A stretch of DNA of 64,000 bases from Rana temporaria (GCF_905171775.1 NC_053492.1:282258938-282322937); one strand, 5' to 3'; shown: positions 47,421-59,486, numbered from the stretch's first letter. Notes: generated by a model not told the origin, from the letters alone. Numbers and translations are program-made.

Positions 47421-47890
47421 GCAAACAAGGAGTACGTTTATCGTTTAGTGATAGAGGTGTGATTACAATGGGGGGTAATGTTGAGGTTAGAGGAAGAGTA
47501 TGTGGTAAATCTGGTGTTACAGGGAGGGTTAGTGTTATCAATACAGGGAGTGAACTTATTAAGGTTTGGTGTTAAATGGAGGGTTATTAGGGTTACAGGG
47601 AGGGTTAATATGAAAAGGTTGATCTTCAGTCATGAGGGGCAGAAAAGATGAGTATACAAATGAAAGGCCAAGTTTCAGAGCCGGCGCTACGCTTTGTGAA
47701 GCCTTAGGCAAAACTTACACATGAGGCCCCAATCATGCCCATAATGGGGAAAAAAATTCAAGCAATAAAAATGGCTGCAAAAAGATGCACGGATCTAGCA
47801 TACAGTTCATCAGAACCACTTCCTCACCCATCAGACATATGCAGTCAATAAAACATCTGGGACCCAGCAAGGTGGAATTTCCTGTGTCTT
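47421..47890. other. No gene; possible element end at 47677
   Basis: CAGAGCCGGCGCTACGC near 47676 resembles hAT-type CAGNG ends, but I find no partner end. Confidence 0.3.
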
Positions 47891-47894
47891 GGGA

Positions 47895-48140
47895 GAATGG
47901 GGAGGGGATGTCACTGAGTCATTCCACATCCAAAGAGGAAGTAGAGTCCCCCAGAGAAGATTCCAGCACAGTGCAGGGGGAGAGAGAAGGGAAAGAGAGA
48001 GGGGATGGGAGAGAGAGAGAATGGGGAGGGGATGTCATTGAGTCATTCCACATCCAAAGAGGAAGTAGAGTCCCCCAGAGTAGATCCGAGCACAGTGTAG
48101 GGGGAGAGAGAAGGGGGAAAGAGAGAGGGGACAGGAGAGA
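47895..48140 (+). repeat. Tandem duplication, 124-bp period
   Basis: GAATGGGGAGGGGATGTCA recurs at 47895 and 48019, followed in both by GAGTCATTCCACATCCAAAG and AGTAGAGTCCCCCAGAG. The overlapping 126-codon frame only reflects this repeat. Confidence 0.93.
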
Positions 48141-48240
48141 GAGAGGAGGGAGGGGAAGAGAGTGAGAGGGAGAGGGAGGGAGAGAGGGAGAGAGAGGAGT
48201 GGGAGAGAGGAGGGAGAAAGAGGAGGAAGGGGGAGAGAGT
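48080..48240. repeat. Purine-rich (GA/GGGA)n tract
   Basis: Almost pure A/G for about 150 bases on the plus strand, built from GAGAGAGG and GGGAGAG units. It follows the duplicated block. Confidence 0.95.
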
Positions 48241-49080
48241 AGCCTAGCCTAGTATAAGGTAAATATGCGACTTAGAGACTCTTTATATAAGGAAAGAGTT
48301 ATGGTTAGAGGTAAAGTGACAATTCATGTTAAGGATACTGAGAGAATTATTAGGAGGAGGCTTGGTGTTGGGCATCATTTTTAAGGGTCTATGAATAAAA
48401 ATCTGCTGAACAAACGTTACACACATCAGAACAGCTCAAACGAAACTTACCGTATTCTGTGATATATAATTATCTCATATAATCACAAGCACCATCTAGT
48501 GGCCATAATGTGGTATTTGTACGTTATACATCAATTAAAAAAACGATTTTTGCCACTAGTTGATCACACAAGATAATTTAATAACATAGAATATGGCAAG
48601 ACAATTGGAGCTATGCAAACGTGTAACATTTGTTCAGCAAACTTTTATACATAGCACCTTAGTGTAGGATGATTTGAATCAAATCTATCAGAGCTGTCAG
48701 CATTGCAGGAAGAATGATGCAATATATTATACAGTGTATATATATTTATTCAGTGGATTAAAGATGTCATAATGCCAGCTGATTACAAAAGTTTCTTGTA
48801 CCTAATAATACATTATTGTTTGTCATTTCTATATTTATAATGCTTAGCAAATAGAAATACAGAATTAAAACTAATTTTAACAAAATGTGGCACACTAGGA
48901 AACAATGTCAGAACACATTAACTAATAGGGTATCACATTAATTTACAGGGTATTATGCTAAACTATATTTGACCATTTTTGGGTTATCAGTGCAGTTAGG
49001 AAAAGGTATTTATGTGAGACAAACAGACTATACTGGCTTTTTTTTAAATCTATTTTTAAAGCAAAAACTGCACATTTAAT
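48241..49080. other. Low-copy AT-rich stretch
   Basis: No feature recognised. Confidence 0.4.
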
Positions 49081-49082
49081 AT

Positions 49083-49195
49083 ATTATTATTATACACGAT
49101 TTATATAGCGACAACAGTTTACACAGCGCTTTACAATGTAGAGGGGGGACAGCACAATTACAGTACAGTTCAATACAGAAGGTACAGGAGGGCAT
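49083..49195 (+). repeat. Interspersed repeat with TTTATATAGCG core
   Basis: TTATTATTATACACGATTTA, then TATAGCGACAACAGTTTACAC, AGCGCTTTACAATGTA and GGGGGACAG match a short repeat that I recall as common in frogs and other vertebrates. Class unknown to me. Confidence 0.5.
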
Positions 49196-50097
49196 TATCC
49201 ATCCACATTTAAAAAATGTAGATGCCAAGGTAAACTATGACTGGCCACATAAAACTCTGGGATGTTTAAGAGTGATGGAGAGCATAGGAGCTAGAATTCT
49301 TATTTTTTATATTAACACTGAGCTGTTTCCACTTGCATTAAAATACTGCATTAATGTGATACACATTGTGGTTGACAAAATGACTGTGCTAACTGAAGCA
49401 TACCTTGAATAAATCTCATCTTCTAATTTGCAGTCTTGTCCTTCACATAAGGTCTCAATATAGTGTTAATGTTTTCAGCCAAGAGACAAAGCAAATTGTG
49501 CGTAATGTTTTGCCTTGTGACAAACAGCAGTTACAGAGAAGCTACACATTATTCAAATGAAATGAGGGCAAGACCCTCTGCTATGCCTTGAATTGTCATA
49601 TCATTAATCTTCATAGAACACCTGCCCCATCTTCTTCCCTCTGTTTCCTCCATGTACCAGACAGTCCTTCTTAGTGTTGATCTATGCACCCTTGGGATTG
49701 CATGTGCTAATATCATTGTTTTAGCATTGGAAGATAAAATATGAAATTTTATATATTTAGGTTGTGTTCAAAGAAAGCGAAGTACAAAGAAGCTTTATTG
49801 TCGCTTCAATAAACTAATATGTACATGCTGTTGGTTCATATTTTATTCCTAGATGCCTTTCTCTGACTGATGGAAGTATAACCAGAACTGATCTAGTTTT
49901 TAGGAGACAACAAAGAATATTTCATGAAACAAAGGCAGTATTTGTTCCATTATCAAGAGCTCTTCTTCAAGTTTGACAGCAGTAAATGTCTAGATAAGGC
50001 AGCCCTTTGTTCTGCTTTTTTTGTATAATTTTTATTTACTTAAAGAAGTGTATAATACGAAGTATAGATTATACATTGCATGTACAGCTTGTCGTAA
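49196..50097. other. No feature seen
   Basis: Low-copy AT-rich DNA. Confidence 0.4.
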
Positions 50098-50101
50098 TTA
50101 A

Positions 50102-50524
50102 AGGGGTTGTAAAGGTACAATTTGTTTCCTAAATAGCTTCCTTTACCTTAGTGCAGTCCTCCTTCACTTACCTCATCCTTCCATTTTGCTTTTAAATGTC
50201 TTTATTTCTTCTGAGAAATCCTCACTTCCTGTTCTTCTTTCTGTAACTCCACACAGTAATGCAAGGCTTTCTCCCTGGTGTGGAGTGTCGTGCTTGCCTC
50301 CTCCCTTGGACTAGAGGAGAGTCAGGACGCTCTCTACGTTGCAGATAGAGAAAGGAGCTGAGTGTTAGTGGTTGTTCTGACACTCTTGTAGTCCAAGGGA
50401 GGGGGTGAGCACGACACTCCATACCAGGGAGAAAGCCTTGCATTACTGTGTGGAGTTACAGACAGAAGAACAGGAAGTGAGGGTTTCTCAGAAGAAATAA
50501 GGACATTTAAAAGCAAAATCGAAG
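50102..50524. mobile_element. Family F palindromic TTAA element, right end lost
   Basis: TTAA (50098-50101) precedes AGGGGTTGTAAAGG. Arms 50185-50327 and 50380-50524 are near-perfect reverse complements. The right arm stops where another palindrome begins. Confidence 0.78.
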
Positions 50525-50536
50525 TCGGACATTTTG

Positions 50537-50627
50537 ACTGGATACGCCTATAGCGGGGCCTTAAAATCGCGGTAAAATAGCAGTGTTTTACCACGATTTT
50601 AGCGCTCCGCTATAGGCATAGCCAGTG
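50537..50627. repeat. Inverted repeat, about 43-bp arms
   Basis: 50537-50579 pairs with 50583-50627 (ACTGG..ACGCCTATAGCGG and CCGCTATAGGCATAGCCAGT; TAAAATCG and CGATTTTA). Probably an inner part of a further MITE; ends not found. Confidence 0.85.
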
Positions 50628-50716
50628 TGAAAGGGGTCTAATGAAGAAACATCAGTGGCTATCCTAGCTTCATTCAGCAAGAGCCCACAGGGTAGCACTC
50701 GCCGCATGTCACTGGA

Positions 50717-51031
50717 GAGCACATTGAACACATTTTATAAGTGGTCAGAAACTTGTAAATAACTCATTAAAGAATAAAGTTACGTTAAAACCAAGCACAC
50801 CATTGTTTTTCTTGTGAAATTCCCAATAAGTTTGATGTGTCAAATGACCCTCGTCCTATTGAAAAAACAAAAGTTGGATTAAAAATGTCTGACTTCAAAA
50901 TGGCCACCATGGTCACCACCCATCTTGAAAAGTTTACCCCCTCACATATACTAATGTGCCACAAACAGGAAGTTAATATTACCAACCATTCCTATTTTAT
51001 TAAGGTGTATCCATATAAATGGCCCACCCTG
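50717..51031 (-). mobile_element. Mariner-family transposon, terminal fragment
   Basis: On the minus strand it begins CAGGGTGGGCCATTTATATG after TA (51032-51033), followed by CTTCCTGTTTGTGGCACATT, then CATGGTGGCCATTTTGAAG and ACAATGGTGTGCTTGG. I recall this as the end of a mariner element found in many fishes and amphibians. The transposase gene is not present; only about 315 bp remain. Confidence 0.75.
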
Positions 51032-51033
51032 TA

Positions 51034-51639
51034 TATGACCATGTAAGTTCTATCAGAAGTATGGCATTAAAATATAGTGTTACACAAGTATTAAGCCAAC
51101 AATCTGAAGAAAGGAAGCCATCAAGGACTTATCTGGGAAACAAGTCCAATGAAAGTGCAACCAAGGTAGCTAAGACAAGAAAAGGAAGGAGAAAGAAACT
51201 TCAGTACAAAGTTTGAAAATAAAAACATCTAAAACTGAACGAATAAAGCCTGAGTCCTACTGTGGTTTCCAGTCATCAATCTGTGTGGAAGTGATATTAT
51301 TGTAGAGCCATGTATGAAATAACTAATGAAATTGTAATGCATTACCCCAAAGTTAGGATAGAATGTGTATAGTTGAGTGAGGCCTAAGATGTAAGTTTGT
51401 CTTGAATTGAGAAGTAAAATGAAGCCAGCAGACCAATATTTTTATTAGAACTTATTATATTTATCTCTGGTTGTGAATATCCATTGTTCTGCCTCCATAA
51501 TTTTATCTACTGCCAGTTTCCAATCAACTGCTAAAAGTCAAGGGAGGCTTTTAGCAGCATTCGGTAAATCAGCCAACACACTATTTCTATAGGCTTTCAC
51601 TGAAACCCGGTTGTCATAAGGGTAAGACTAGAGGTCATC
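51034..51639. other. No gene seen
   Basis: The Lys-rich frame at 51019-51216 has no domain. Confidence 0.35.
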
Positions 51640-51895
51640 TGACTGGTGAGAAATGTGAAGTGGGAGGGGCTGGAGGAGACCCCTTCTCCTAATTTTGGCA
51701 TATGTGTCACTGCTGCGAGACACAAAGTCGGAGACACAGTGAGTAACCAAATGTCTGTGGGTTGGGGGCACAAATGACTTGTATTGCCTTGGGTGCTGAA
51801 AACCCACGCTACGAAAATAATTTTATCGTTAGGGCTCCCCATAACTTAGGAAATTTTATCAAGGGGTCACGGCACTAGAAGGTTGAGAACCACTG
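51640..51895 (-). mobile_element. hAT-Charlie-like element, far end not found
   Basis: On the minus strand it begins CAGTGGTTCTCAACCTTCTA, then GTGCCGTGACCCCTTGAT, ATAAAATTATTTTCG. This resembles the ends of vertebrate hAT-Charlie MITEs such as rodent URR1, from memory. The position of the other end is a guess. Confidence 0.55.
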
Positions 51896-51903
51896 ACCTA
51901 AGG

Positions 51904-53660
51904 GGTTATCTCCTTCCAAAATGTCTGAGTTTTTGGCAATAACACTATATATGTAGAATAAGCAAAGCTGTCTTCGCCTGGGGCAAACCATGTACCGTAT
52001 AGCCTTCTAAAGGGTTCAAGTGAGATGTGTAAAGGGGCAAGGTGCATTATCTTATTAGTTCCCACCCAAAAATGTAAACATGGCAAGCGATAATGATGAA
52101 GTTCCTGCTGAGAGACTACTGTTCATAGAGGGAAGCCAAGGTACATGAACTAAATCATGGCCTGCCATTTATTTTTTTGTGATTTGACCAGGATTTTATC
52201 TTGTGCATTATGATGCCACTTCTAAATTCTAAATAAGTACATAGTTCTATAATAAAGGTGCATATCTAAAAGACCTAAACAAGGCAGTTTGGTGACTCTG
52301 AGAATTGAAAAGGCTAATCAAAGTGTCTTTGATAATCATAAACAGTTAGTGAGTAATTTTCAGATCCTTACAAAGAAAGGTGCACCCAAGTCTCTTTGAA
52401 AAACAAGAATTGTTCTTAGTTATGTGAATATCATTTTTAGTGTCTCCATGGAAACATTTATACCCAAGCATCACATTGAATGCTTTAACCACACAAAGAG
52501 AGGAGATGATTGGATTGAATAAAAGAGTGCTTGACAGGATTTCTGAATTATTATAATTAATTTTAAAAACTAAGAGTTGACCATACAGTAAACATATAAC
52601 ACCGGTGGATGTAATCCAGATTCTTTCGTCTAACTTTGCAGCTCCTAAACTGCATATACTGTCTAAAACTTCAGCTGCTGGATCTAAAGAACCAATTGTA
52701 TGGTACAAGTCACAACTTGAAAGTTTCTATTTGTAGAGTACTTTCTCCCAGCCTCTATGTGATAATGCTGTATATTTTAGTGGCCAACCACCAAGCATCA
52801 GTACTGTCACATCATGCATCAAGGTGCTGACCCAAGTGGCAGTGAAAGTAATAGAATGAATGAAAGCTAATTTATCACAGAAAATAGCTTATTTACTACC
52901 AGGGTTATGAATACTCTAAATATTTGTGTTCTGTTTTAAATGATGATATATGTAATGACATACCTCCTTAGACCCAGTCTTTGTGGAGCGTATGGCTACT
53001 TGCTGACTTGGCATCATCCACATGCAGTTTTACTCTTCAATAAGACACAGAAGTTGAATCCAGCATAGTTTTACTACAGTAAGTGCAGTACAATTTTTTT
53101 ATACTATTTGAAATTGTAAGATGGCGGTGACTTTCTATAACTTGTTTCTAAGATGACTAATGTCCCAATGTACATGATTGAAGCAGGTAAGGAGTGGAGA
53201 ACAGAGGGACATTTTAAATACAGAAGATAAATAAGTTGTAGTGGCACTGAACTATCACTAAATATCAGCATACCTGAGAACATAAATAACATAATGCAGG
53301 TCAATGCAACAACAGAAAATACATTATGTTGAGACACAACAATTCAGAATAACCTGCTTCTAATAGTTTAAGCCACTGAAAGGCATTTACCACAAGGAAA
53401 GCAAAACTGCTGGTCTACAATAATCTGCATTTACTGGAGTATGTTGACTGTAGTTTTTGTATTCAGCTTTAAAGAAAAATTATTTCAAAAACAAAAGAAG
53501 AGTGAGCAAATTTATTAATGATGTCTTCCTAATCTAAACCTCTGCTGATATCGCTTTCTGTTATAAAATAAGAGATTAAAGAAGATCCTGACCAATCAAA
53601 AGGTATTTTTCACAATTTTGAATTTAGAAAAAAAACTTTCACAAAACACTTGAATGCATG
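51904..53660. other. Low-copy stretch, no gene seen
   Basis: Frames at 52346-52708 and 53104-53337 (minus strand) have no recognised domain and lie in AT-rich DNA. Confidence 0.4.
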
Positions 53661-53663
53661 TAA

Positions 53664-54081
53664 GGCCGCGTACACACGGTCGATCCATCCAATGAGAATG
53701 GTCCGACGGACCGTTTTTATTGGTTCACCGCTGAAGCAGACTAATGGTCTGATGTGGGTAAACACCATCAGTTCAAAAACCGATCGGGTCAGAACGCGGT
53801 GACGTAAAACACACAACGTGCTGAAAAAAACGAAGTTCAATGCTTCCAAGCATGCGTCGACTTGATTCTGAGCATGCGTGGGTTTTGAACCGATGCTTTT
53901 GTGTACTAACCATGGGTTTTGACCGATGGTCAGCCGTCCATCGGTTCGATTTTAAAGCAAGTTCTAAAACTTTGGTCTGAAGGACAAAAGTCCGATGGGC
54001 CGTACACACGGTCAGTTTGGACCAATGAAACTGGACTTCGGTCAGTTTATATCGGTTTGGACCGGTCGTGTGTACGCGGCC
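53664..54081. mobile_element. Family C element in a transposase-like remnant
   Basis: Ends GGCCGCGTACACACGGTCG and GGTCGTGTGTACGCGGCC; flanks TAA (53661-53663) and TTA (54082-54084), one mismatch. Internal CCGATGG and GGTTTTGAACCGATG blocks are inverted. The adjoining DNA on the right carries an open frame that ends exactly at this insertion. Confidence 0.82.
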
Positions 54082-54084
54082 TTA

Positions 54085-54441
54085 GAGTACTGCAAAAAGG
54101 TTTGCATGTGCTATACATTTAGTATCAGTTAAGTCTCCATTTTTAACCAAAGCATCAATCATATTTGGAGGAAAGCATGGTTTAGTTGAAACTAGATTAT
54201 TTTCTTTGAAACTAAGAAGTTCATCCTTAAGTTGAACAATATCAACATCAGCCAACTTTGCCACACTTTTCAAAGCTTCTGTTGGAATGTCACTCTTTTT
54301 AGTCTAACTAAACCATTTAGGATCGAAATAGGAAATATCACGGATATTAAATAAAGTTTTATTTTTGGAGAATTTTTCTTTCAGGCTAGTTGTTGCCTGA
54401 TCAATGACTGCATTAAAATAAAAACATGATGCAAAAACCAT
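54085..54441 (-). pseudogene. Unrecognised transposase-like fragment
   Basis: Reading on the minus strand from 54441, the frame runs MVFASCFYFNAVIDQATTSL, then KEKFSKNKTLFNIRDISYFD, one stop (TAG), then IPTEALKSVAKLADVDIVQL and further to HANLFAVL at the family C insertion. About 120 codons with one stop in AT-rich DNA, and the sequence looks like real protein with alternating Lys/Asp/Leu helices. The pattern of IDQ..., F....L..i and FDPK recalls the C-terminal half of hAT-type or other DUF-type transposases, but I cannot name it. It is bounded by TTAA (54442-54445, family F-like element) and by TTA (family C), so both insertions have cut it. Confidence 0.45.
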
Positions 54442-54445
54442 TTAA

Positions 54446-54900
54446 AGGGGTTGCAAAATCAGATTTTTTTTTTATCTTAATGCATTAGGATAAGATGCCT
54501 TCTGTGTGCAGCAGCCCCCCTAGGCCCATCTAATACTTTCCTGAGCCCCATCTCTGCCCAGCAATGTCCACGAGTGTCTTGGCCACCCAAGACTCTCCTT
54601 CCTGATTGGCTGAGACAAAGCAGTGGCGCCATTGGCTCCCGCTGCTGTCAATCAAAGGCAGTTAGCCAATCAGGAGAGAGAGGGGGCAGGGCCAGGCCAC
54701 AGCTCCATGTCTGAATGAACACAGGGACCTGTGACTCGGCTCGGGTGCCCCATAGCAAGCGGCTTGCCATGGGGGAGGGAGGGACCAGGAGCACAGAAGA
54801 GGGACCCAAGAAGATGAGGATCGGGCTGCTCTGTGCAAATCCACTACACAGAACAGGTAAGTATAACATGTTTTTTATTTTTAAGGGGGTTAGAAAGAGA
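54446..54900. mobile_element. Family F-like TTAA element, right end unclear
   Basis: TTAA at 54442-54445 is followed by AGGGGTTGCAAAATCAG, close to the family F end. It has a GC-rich centre with an imperfect inverted repeat CCTGATTGGCTGA...TTAGCCAATCAGGA (54601-54675) and CAGGTAAGTATAACATG towards the right. The right boundary is a guess. Confidence 0.55.
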
Positions 54901-56650
54901 TTCATTAATTGTTAAGGCATTCTTCTTATCCTTGTAAACCTTTTCTGAGGTAAATGACTTCCAACTGCAGCATTGAGAGAATGCTCCAGCCGGGTACTGT
55001 TTGTCTTTATGATAATTGATAAATAACTCTGTTTCTTAGGTCTGAAAATTTATTTCTAAGCATCAGAATTCTGTCTTTGGCAATTTCCACCAATCGCCAT
55101 GCCTATAAATAATCAAACCCACTTGTTTTGAAGATACGCTGAAATTGGACTAGTAATATCATAAACGGCAGGGTTTTTATATTGTGTCCAAGAATAAAGC
55201 AGAGCATTATGGGTTTTCTAAAGCAACAATAGAGCAGAAATTGTTTGACTTTAGATTCTCTCTGTCTCTCATTCAAAGTTCTATGGAAGGAGGGAAGGGA
55301 TGACCCATTCAGCTGTTGAGCTCTTTAAAAGCGTGTAAGGATAGCCTGAAAAATGTGGAAGAAATGTACAACCTGAGGAAGGAGGCATGACTTCCGAAAT
55401 GTGTCAGCTGTCCAACCATTTGTTCCCAAGATGAACTGTATTGCTTTTCAGCTGGAGCAGATCTATGTTGCTTTATGTTTTTACTTGCGTATGTGAGTAT
55501 CCATTAGTCTATGTGGATTAAATAAAAATTATCTATGGTAATGCACAAGGTGGTTGCACCCTCCTGTGTGTTTTTTGCAGTTGGTTCTAAGTAATTCCCA
55601 GTTGGAGGAGGGCTGCACCTTTTATGGGCGTTTTGGAAAGAAGTGTGTTGGAAAAATATCCCTGGGTTTAGCGCTAAAGTGTTTTTGGACAAGGGTGCAG
55701 CCTCACCTGCTGGATGTAAAAAAATATATAAGATATTGTATTTTTTTGTGGTTCTGAATAGTGTAAAGAAAATATACAGAACACTCTTCTATTCAATTAA
55801 ACTAGTGCATGTTATTGAACACTAAAAACGTGTTTGGTTGCTTGTATTCTATTTGTATTTTTATGTGAATGAACCTCTGCATTATATGTGTACTAAAATA
55901 GTTTCCACTACCCCAGGGCTCTTGACCCAGCTACCAAACAATAGTCAAACTTGTAGCACAACTGATATCATTTTCTTTTGACCTTTTGCTCGATATGGGT
56001 ATGTCAGATAGTAGTTGTAGAAAACAGTGCCTGAGATTATGACATACTTTGCTTCAGGGAAACAGTCAGAAACAAATTTTGATTTGGTCAAAGCTGATGT
56101 TACATATGTCATGAGAATTGTTTCAAGGAGTTTATGGAAGCAGACTGCTTTTTAGCTGGTTATTTGCAGCAATTCGGCTTCAGTTTAGCAAACAGGCAAC
56201 TTTTGACAGCCAACAATGCAGTATGAGACAGATTCATTTATTGTCTCTGCTTTTCCAGGACATACTTCAGCTTGATATGAAAATATCTTAAAACTGGAAT
56301 AAAATCTCTCTTGAAGATAAATGCCAACCCATAAGCAGACACGGCTTTATCTGATTAATCTGTCCAGGGTGCTACATGACATGAGTACATATTTATGTTA
56401 GAACAGAATGACATCTGGCTGCTTTATATCATAGTGCATGGTTCATTTTCCTGTTAGAAAACTGCTAAAAGCATAGCTACCACGGATAGTCACCATTTCT
56501 ACAGTAACTATGGGTAGTTTCCTCCAAATAATTAGCCATGGAATAAGGGCAGTTTAAAGGGATTATATAGTGGTCATATATATATTACTGTATATATTTT
56601 CTTTAGTATGGTCAGGAGAAAAAATAAAACTTTTTCGGCCAGGTTACTAT
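54901..56650. other. Low-copy stretch, no gene seen
   Basis: CTGAGGAAGG...CTTCCGAAATG at 55377-55406 is a weak ribozyme-like hairpin (see findings). Frames are short and without domains. Confidence 0.4.
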
Positions 56651-57590
56651 TGTAACACTACCCCCATGGAGCTGCTGGATTAGATTTTGGGCCTTGCACG
56701 TTACCTCAACATTCGTTGTCTAGGGGAAGAAAGTCTGTCAATGTCCACACAAGTTGTAAAACCTTTAGCTGTTAGGTTTTATTTTTCTCATAACTTGTAA
56801 GAAAGTAGAAGGATAGAGGAGTAGGGGAAGGTTCAGGCACATAGTACAGATCAGGAAAACTAAGTTTAAAAAAAAAAGTCACTCACAATTTCCTCTCGAG
56901 TGGGTATCGCTCACCCGGATAGGCCCCTCTCACCTGGCCTAGCAGCCGGGATGATGCACAAACAAAAATAGTATCAGTCTCTGCCACAGACTGGTTGCGA
57001 GCATAAATGAACGATTCCGGAATCCTCTGCCACAGGTTAGTTACCCAGATATCCAGCCTTACAGTCTTAGAGCCTTTAAGCCAACCCAGCACACTGTAAA
57101 TTTTCGTAGAATACGACGAATCCTCCAATAAGGTTACCAGGCCTCTCCCAAAGTACCTTCTGCTCGGTCCTTTCCGGGACAGGTCCTCCCCTGGTTTTGT
57201 CCATTGAGTGGCTTCTTCCCGCAGGACAGACAGCACAGGATCACCTTCAAAGCGTAGGCCCTAGCCAGAACAACTGGGCCTTCCTGGCAGGAACGCAGCT
57301 TCGGGCCAGCATGGCCCAGAGGCTAAAAAGCGTACAGCACATACCTCGCGCCATGAGAGCCTTGAGGCGAAAAGGGACCCTGAAAAATGGCATCTGCCCC
57401 TTAAGTATCCCTTTCCCAGCATGCCCAGCGGGGAGACCACTCAGACTGGACTGTTTCCAGAGAAAGACACTCAATACACCCTGACCTGCTTGACTTCCAA
57501 CAAAGGGCTATGGTGGTAATGCCACCTATAGGCAAACAAAGGGAAACACCTCCAAGCACAGCCAAAGACGGAACAGAGGCTGATTTAGCC
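56651..57590. mobile_element. LTR-like element related to 3072-4119
   Basis: The start TGTAACACTACCCCCATGGAGCTGCTGG matches the start of the copies at 3072 and 5919. AATGCCACCTATAGGCAAAC near 57518 matches AGTGCCACCTGTTGCCC near 3940. The right end is not found: a TTAA element begins at 57595. The frames in 56883-57607 are artefacts of this repeat. Confidence 0.45.
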
Positions 57591-57594
57591 TTAA

Positions 57595-58072
57595 AGCGGT
57601 CCTCCACCCTAAAGTGGAGTCCCGCTGATCGGAACCCTCCCCCCCTCCGGTGTCACATTTGACACCTTTCAGGGGGGAGGGGGGTGCAGACACCTGTCTA
57701 AAGACAGGTATTTGCACCCACTTCCGGCCACACGCTACGGGCGAAAGACGGGCATTCCGTCACATCCCGTCTGTCGCCCGTTGTGTGCTGGGAGCACTCG
57801 GCTCCCAACACACAGCGTGTGAGCCAATCGGCGGGCGCAGCGCGACTCGCGCATGCGCCGTAGGGAACCGGGCAGTGAAGCCGCAGCGCTTCACTTCCTG
57901 GTTCCCTGAGCGTGGATGGAGGGGGGAGCAGCAGAGAGACGAGCGATCGCTCGTGCTCTGCTGCGATCAGCGCTGGACTCCAGGACAGGTAAGTGTCCTA
58001 ATATTAAAAGTCAGCAGCTGCAGTATTTGTAGCTGCTGGCTTTTAATATTTTTTCCCCGTGACACATCCGCT
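57595..58072. mobile_element. Family I TTAA element
   Basis: Ends AGCGGTCCTCCACCC and GACACATCCGCT are flanked by TTAA (57591-57594 and 58073-58076). A perfect-looking hairpin AATATTAAAAGTCAGCAGCT...AGCTGCTGGCTTTTAATATT lies near the right end (57999-58050). The 146-codon frame at 57650-58090 lies over it and has no domain. Confidence 0.8.
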
Positions 58073-58076
58073 TTAA

Positions 58077-58583
58077 TTTACAAAGTCTGAGCTAATTATC
58101 ACCTCAGACACCCACTAAATTTGAACATAGCGACTGGTCATCTGGAGCTGGGCACTGCACTATTAAATAGTGTATACAAATAATTTAGATTATTATATTT
58201 ATTTCCTCTTGTTATCCTGACAGGGTTTTAATTTATTTTCCAGGATAATTACAGAGGTGATTCTTGCCAGTCAGCAAAGACACAGGCAGTAATAACAAAG
58301 TTGTATAGCGTCTCGCCTTTCTGTCTAACAAAAAAAAAACATTTGTCTTTATATATTGTACACTTTAACTGAAATAATTAAATCACGCAAACAACATAAA
58401 AGATTCACATGGTTGCTTGCATTTCCACACTTTGTATGACATTATTATTCTTTGCGATGCCTTAAAGAATAAACCCATGATTGTGCTATTTGGTTGTGTG
58501 GTTTGCTTCCTAAGCTGCATAGCTTTTGTGGAAGCACAAAACATATAAACACTGGTTTATTTTAAAGAAGAACTTATGATTCT
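58077..58583. other. No feature seen
   Basis: AT-rich. Confidence 0.4.
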
Positions 58584-58587
58584 TTAA

Positions 58588-59455
58588 CCACTTAAGACCC
58601 GGACCAAAATGCAGCTAAAAGACCAGGCCAGGTTTTGTGATTCGGCACTGCATCGCTTTAACAGACAATTGCGCGGTCGTGCGACGTGGCTCCCCAACAA
58701 AATTGGCGTCCTTTTTTTCCCATAAATAGAGCTTTCTTTTGGTGGTATTTGATCACCTCTGCGTTTTTTATTTGTTGCGCTATAAACAAAAATAGAGCGA
58801 CAATTTTGAAAAAAATGCAATATTTTTTACTTTTTGCTATAATAAATATCCCCCAAAAATATATAAAAAAAAACATTTTTTTTCCTCAGTTTAGGCCAAT
58901 ACATATTCTTCTACTTATATTTGGTAAAAAAAATCGCAATAAGCGTTTATTGGTGTGTTGGTTTGCGCAAAATTTATAGGGTTTACAAAATAGGGGATAG
59001 TTTTATTGCATTTTTATTAATTATTATTTTTTTACTACTAATGGCGGCGATCATCGATTTTTTTCGTGACTGCGACATTATGGCGGACACTTCGGACAAT
59101 TTTGACACATTTTTGGGACCATTGTCATTTTCACAGCAAAAAATGCATTTAAAATGCATTGTTTACTGTGGAAATGACAGTTGCAGTTTGGGAGTTAACC
59201 ACAGGGGGCGCTGAAGGGGTTATGTGTCACCTAATGTGTGTTTACAACTGTAGGGGGGTGTGGCTGTAGGTGTGACATCATCGATTGTGGATCCCTATAA
59301 AAGAGATCACACGATCGATGACACCGCCACAGTGAAGAACGGGGAAGCTGTGTTTACACACGGCTCTCCCCATTCTTCAGCTCCGGGAACCGATCGCGGG
59401 TCTCCAGCGGCGATCGGGTCCGCTGGTCCCGCAGGCCCAGTCACGGAGCTTCGGA
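58588..59455 (+). mobile_element. Family B TTAA element, right end replaced
   Basis: TTAA (58584-58587) precedes CCACTTAAGACCCGGACC. All conserved blocks are present, the variable hairpin is 59278-59292/59305-59320 and the second hairpin is 59334-59380. The right end is missing, with a family C end fused at about 59456. Confidence 0.9.
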
Positions 59456-59486
59456 GTCGGTTTGGTCCAATGGTGTGTACGCGGCC
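59456..59486. mobile_element. Family C right-end fragment
   Basis: AGTCGGTTTGGTCCAATGG, then TGTGTACGCGGCC, matches the right end at 54045-54081. Only about 31 bp remain. Confidence 0.7.

Noticed and set aside
47785..48165. 126-codon Glu/Arg/Gly-rich frame
   Set aside because: Low-complexity translation of the GA-rich tandem DNA.
58600..59210. Frames shared by several family B copies (for example 58584-58820 minus, 25329-25535, 17223-17423, 43722-43976)
   Set aside because: They recur because the DNA repeat recurs. Stops and shifts differ between copies and nothing suggests selection on protein.
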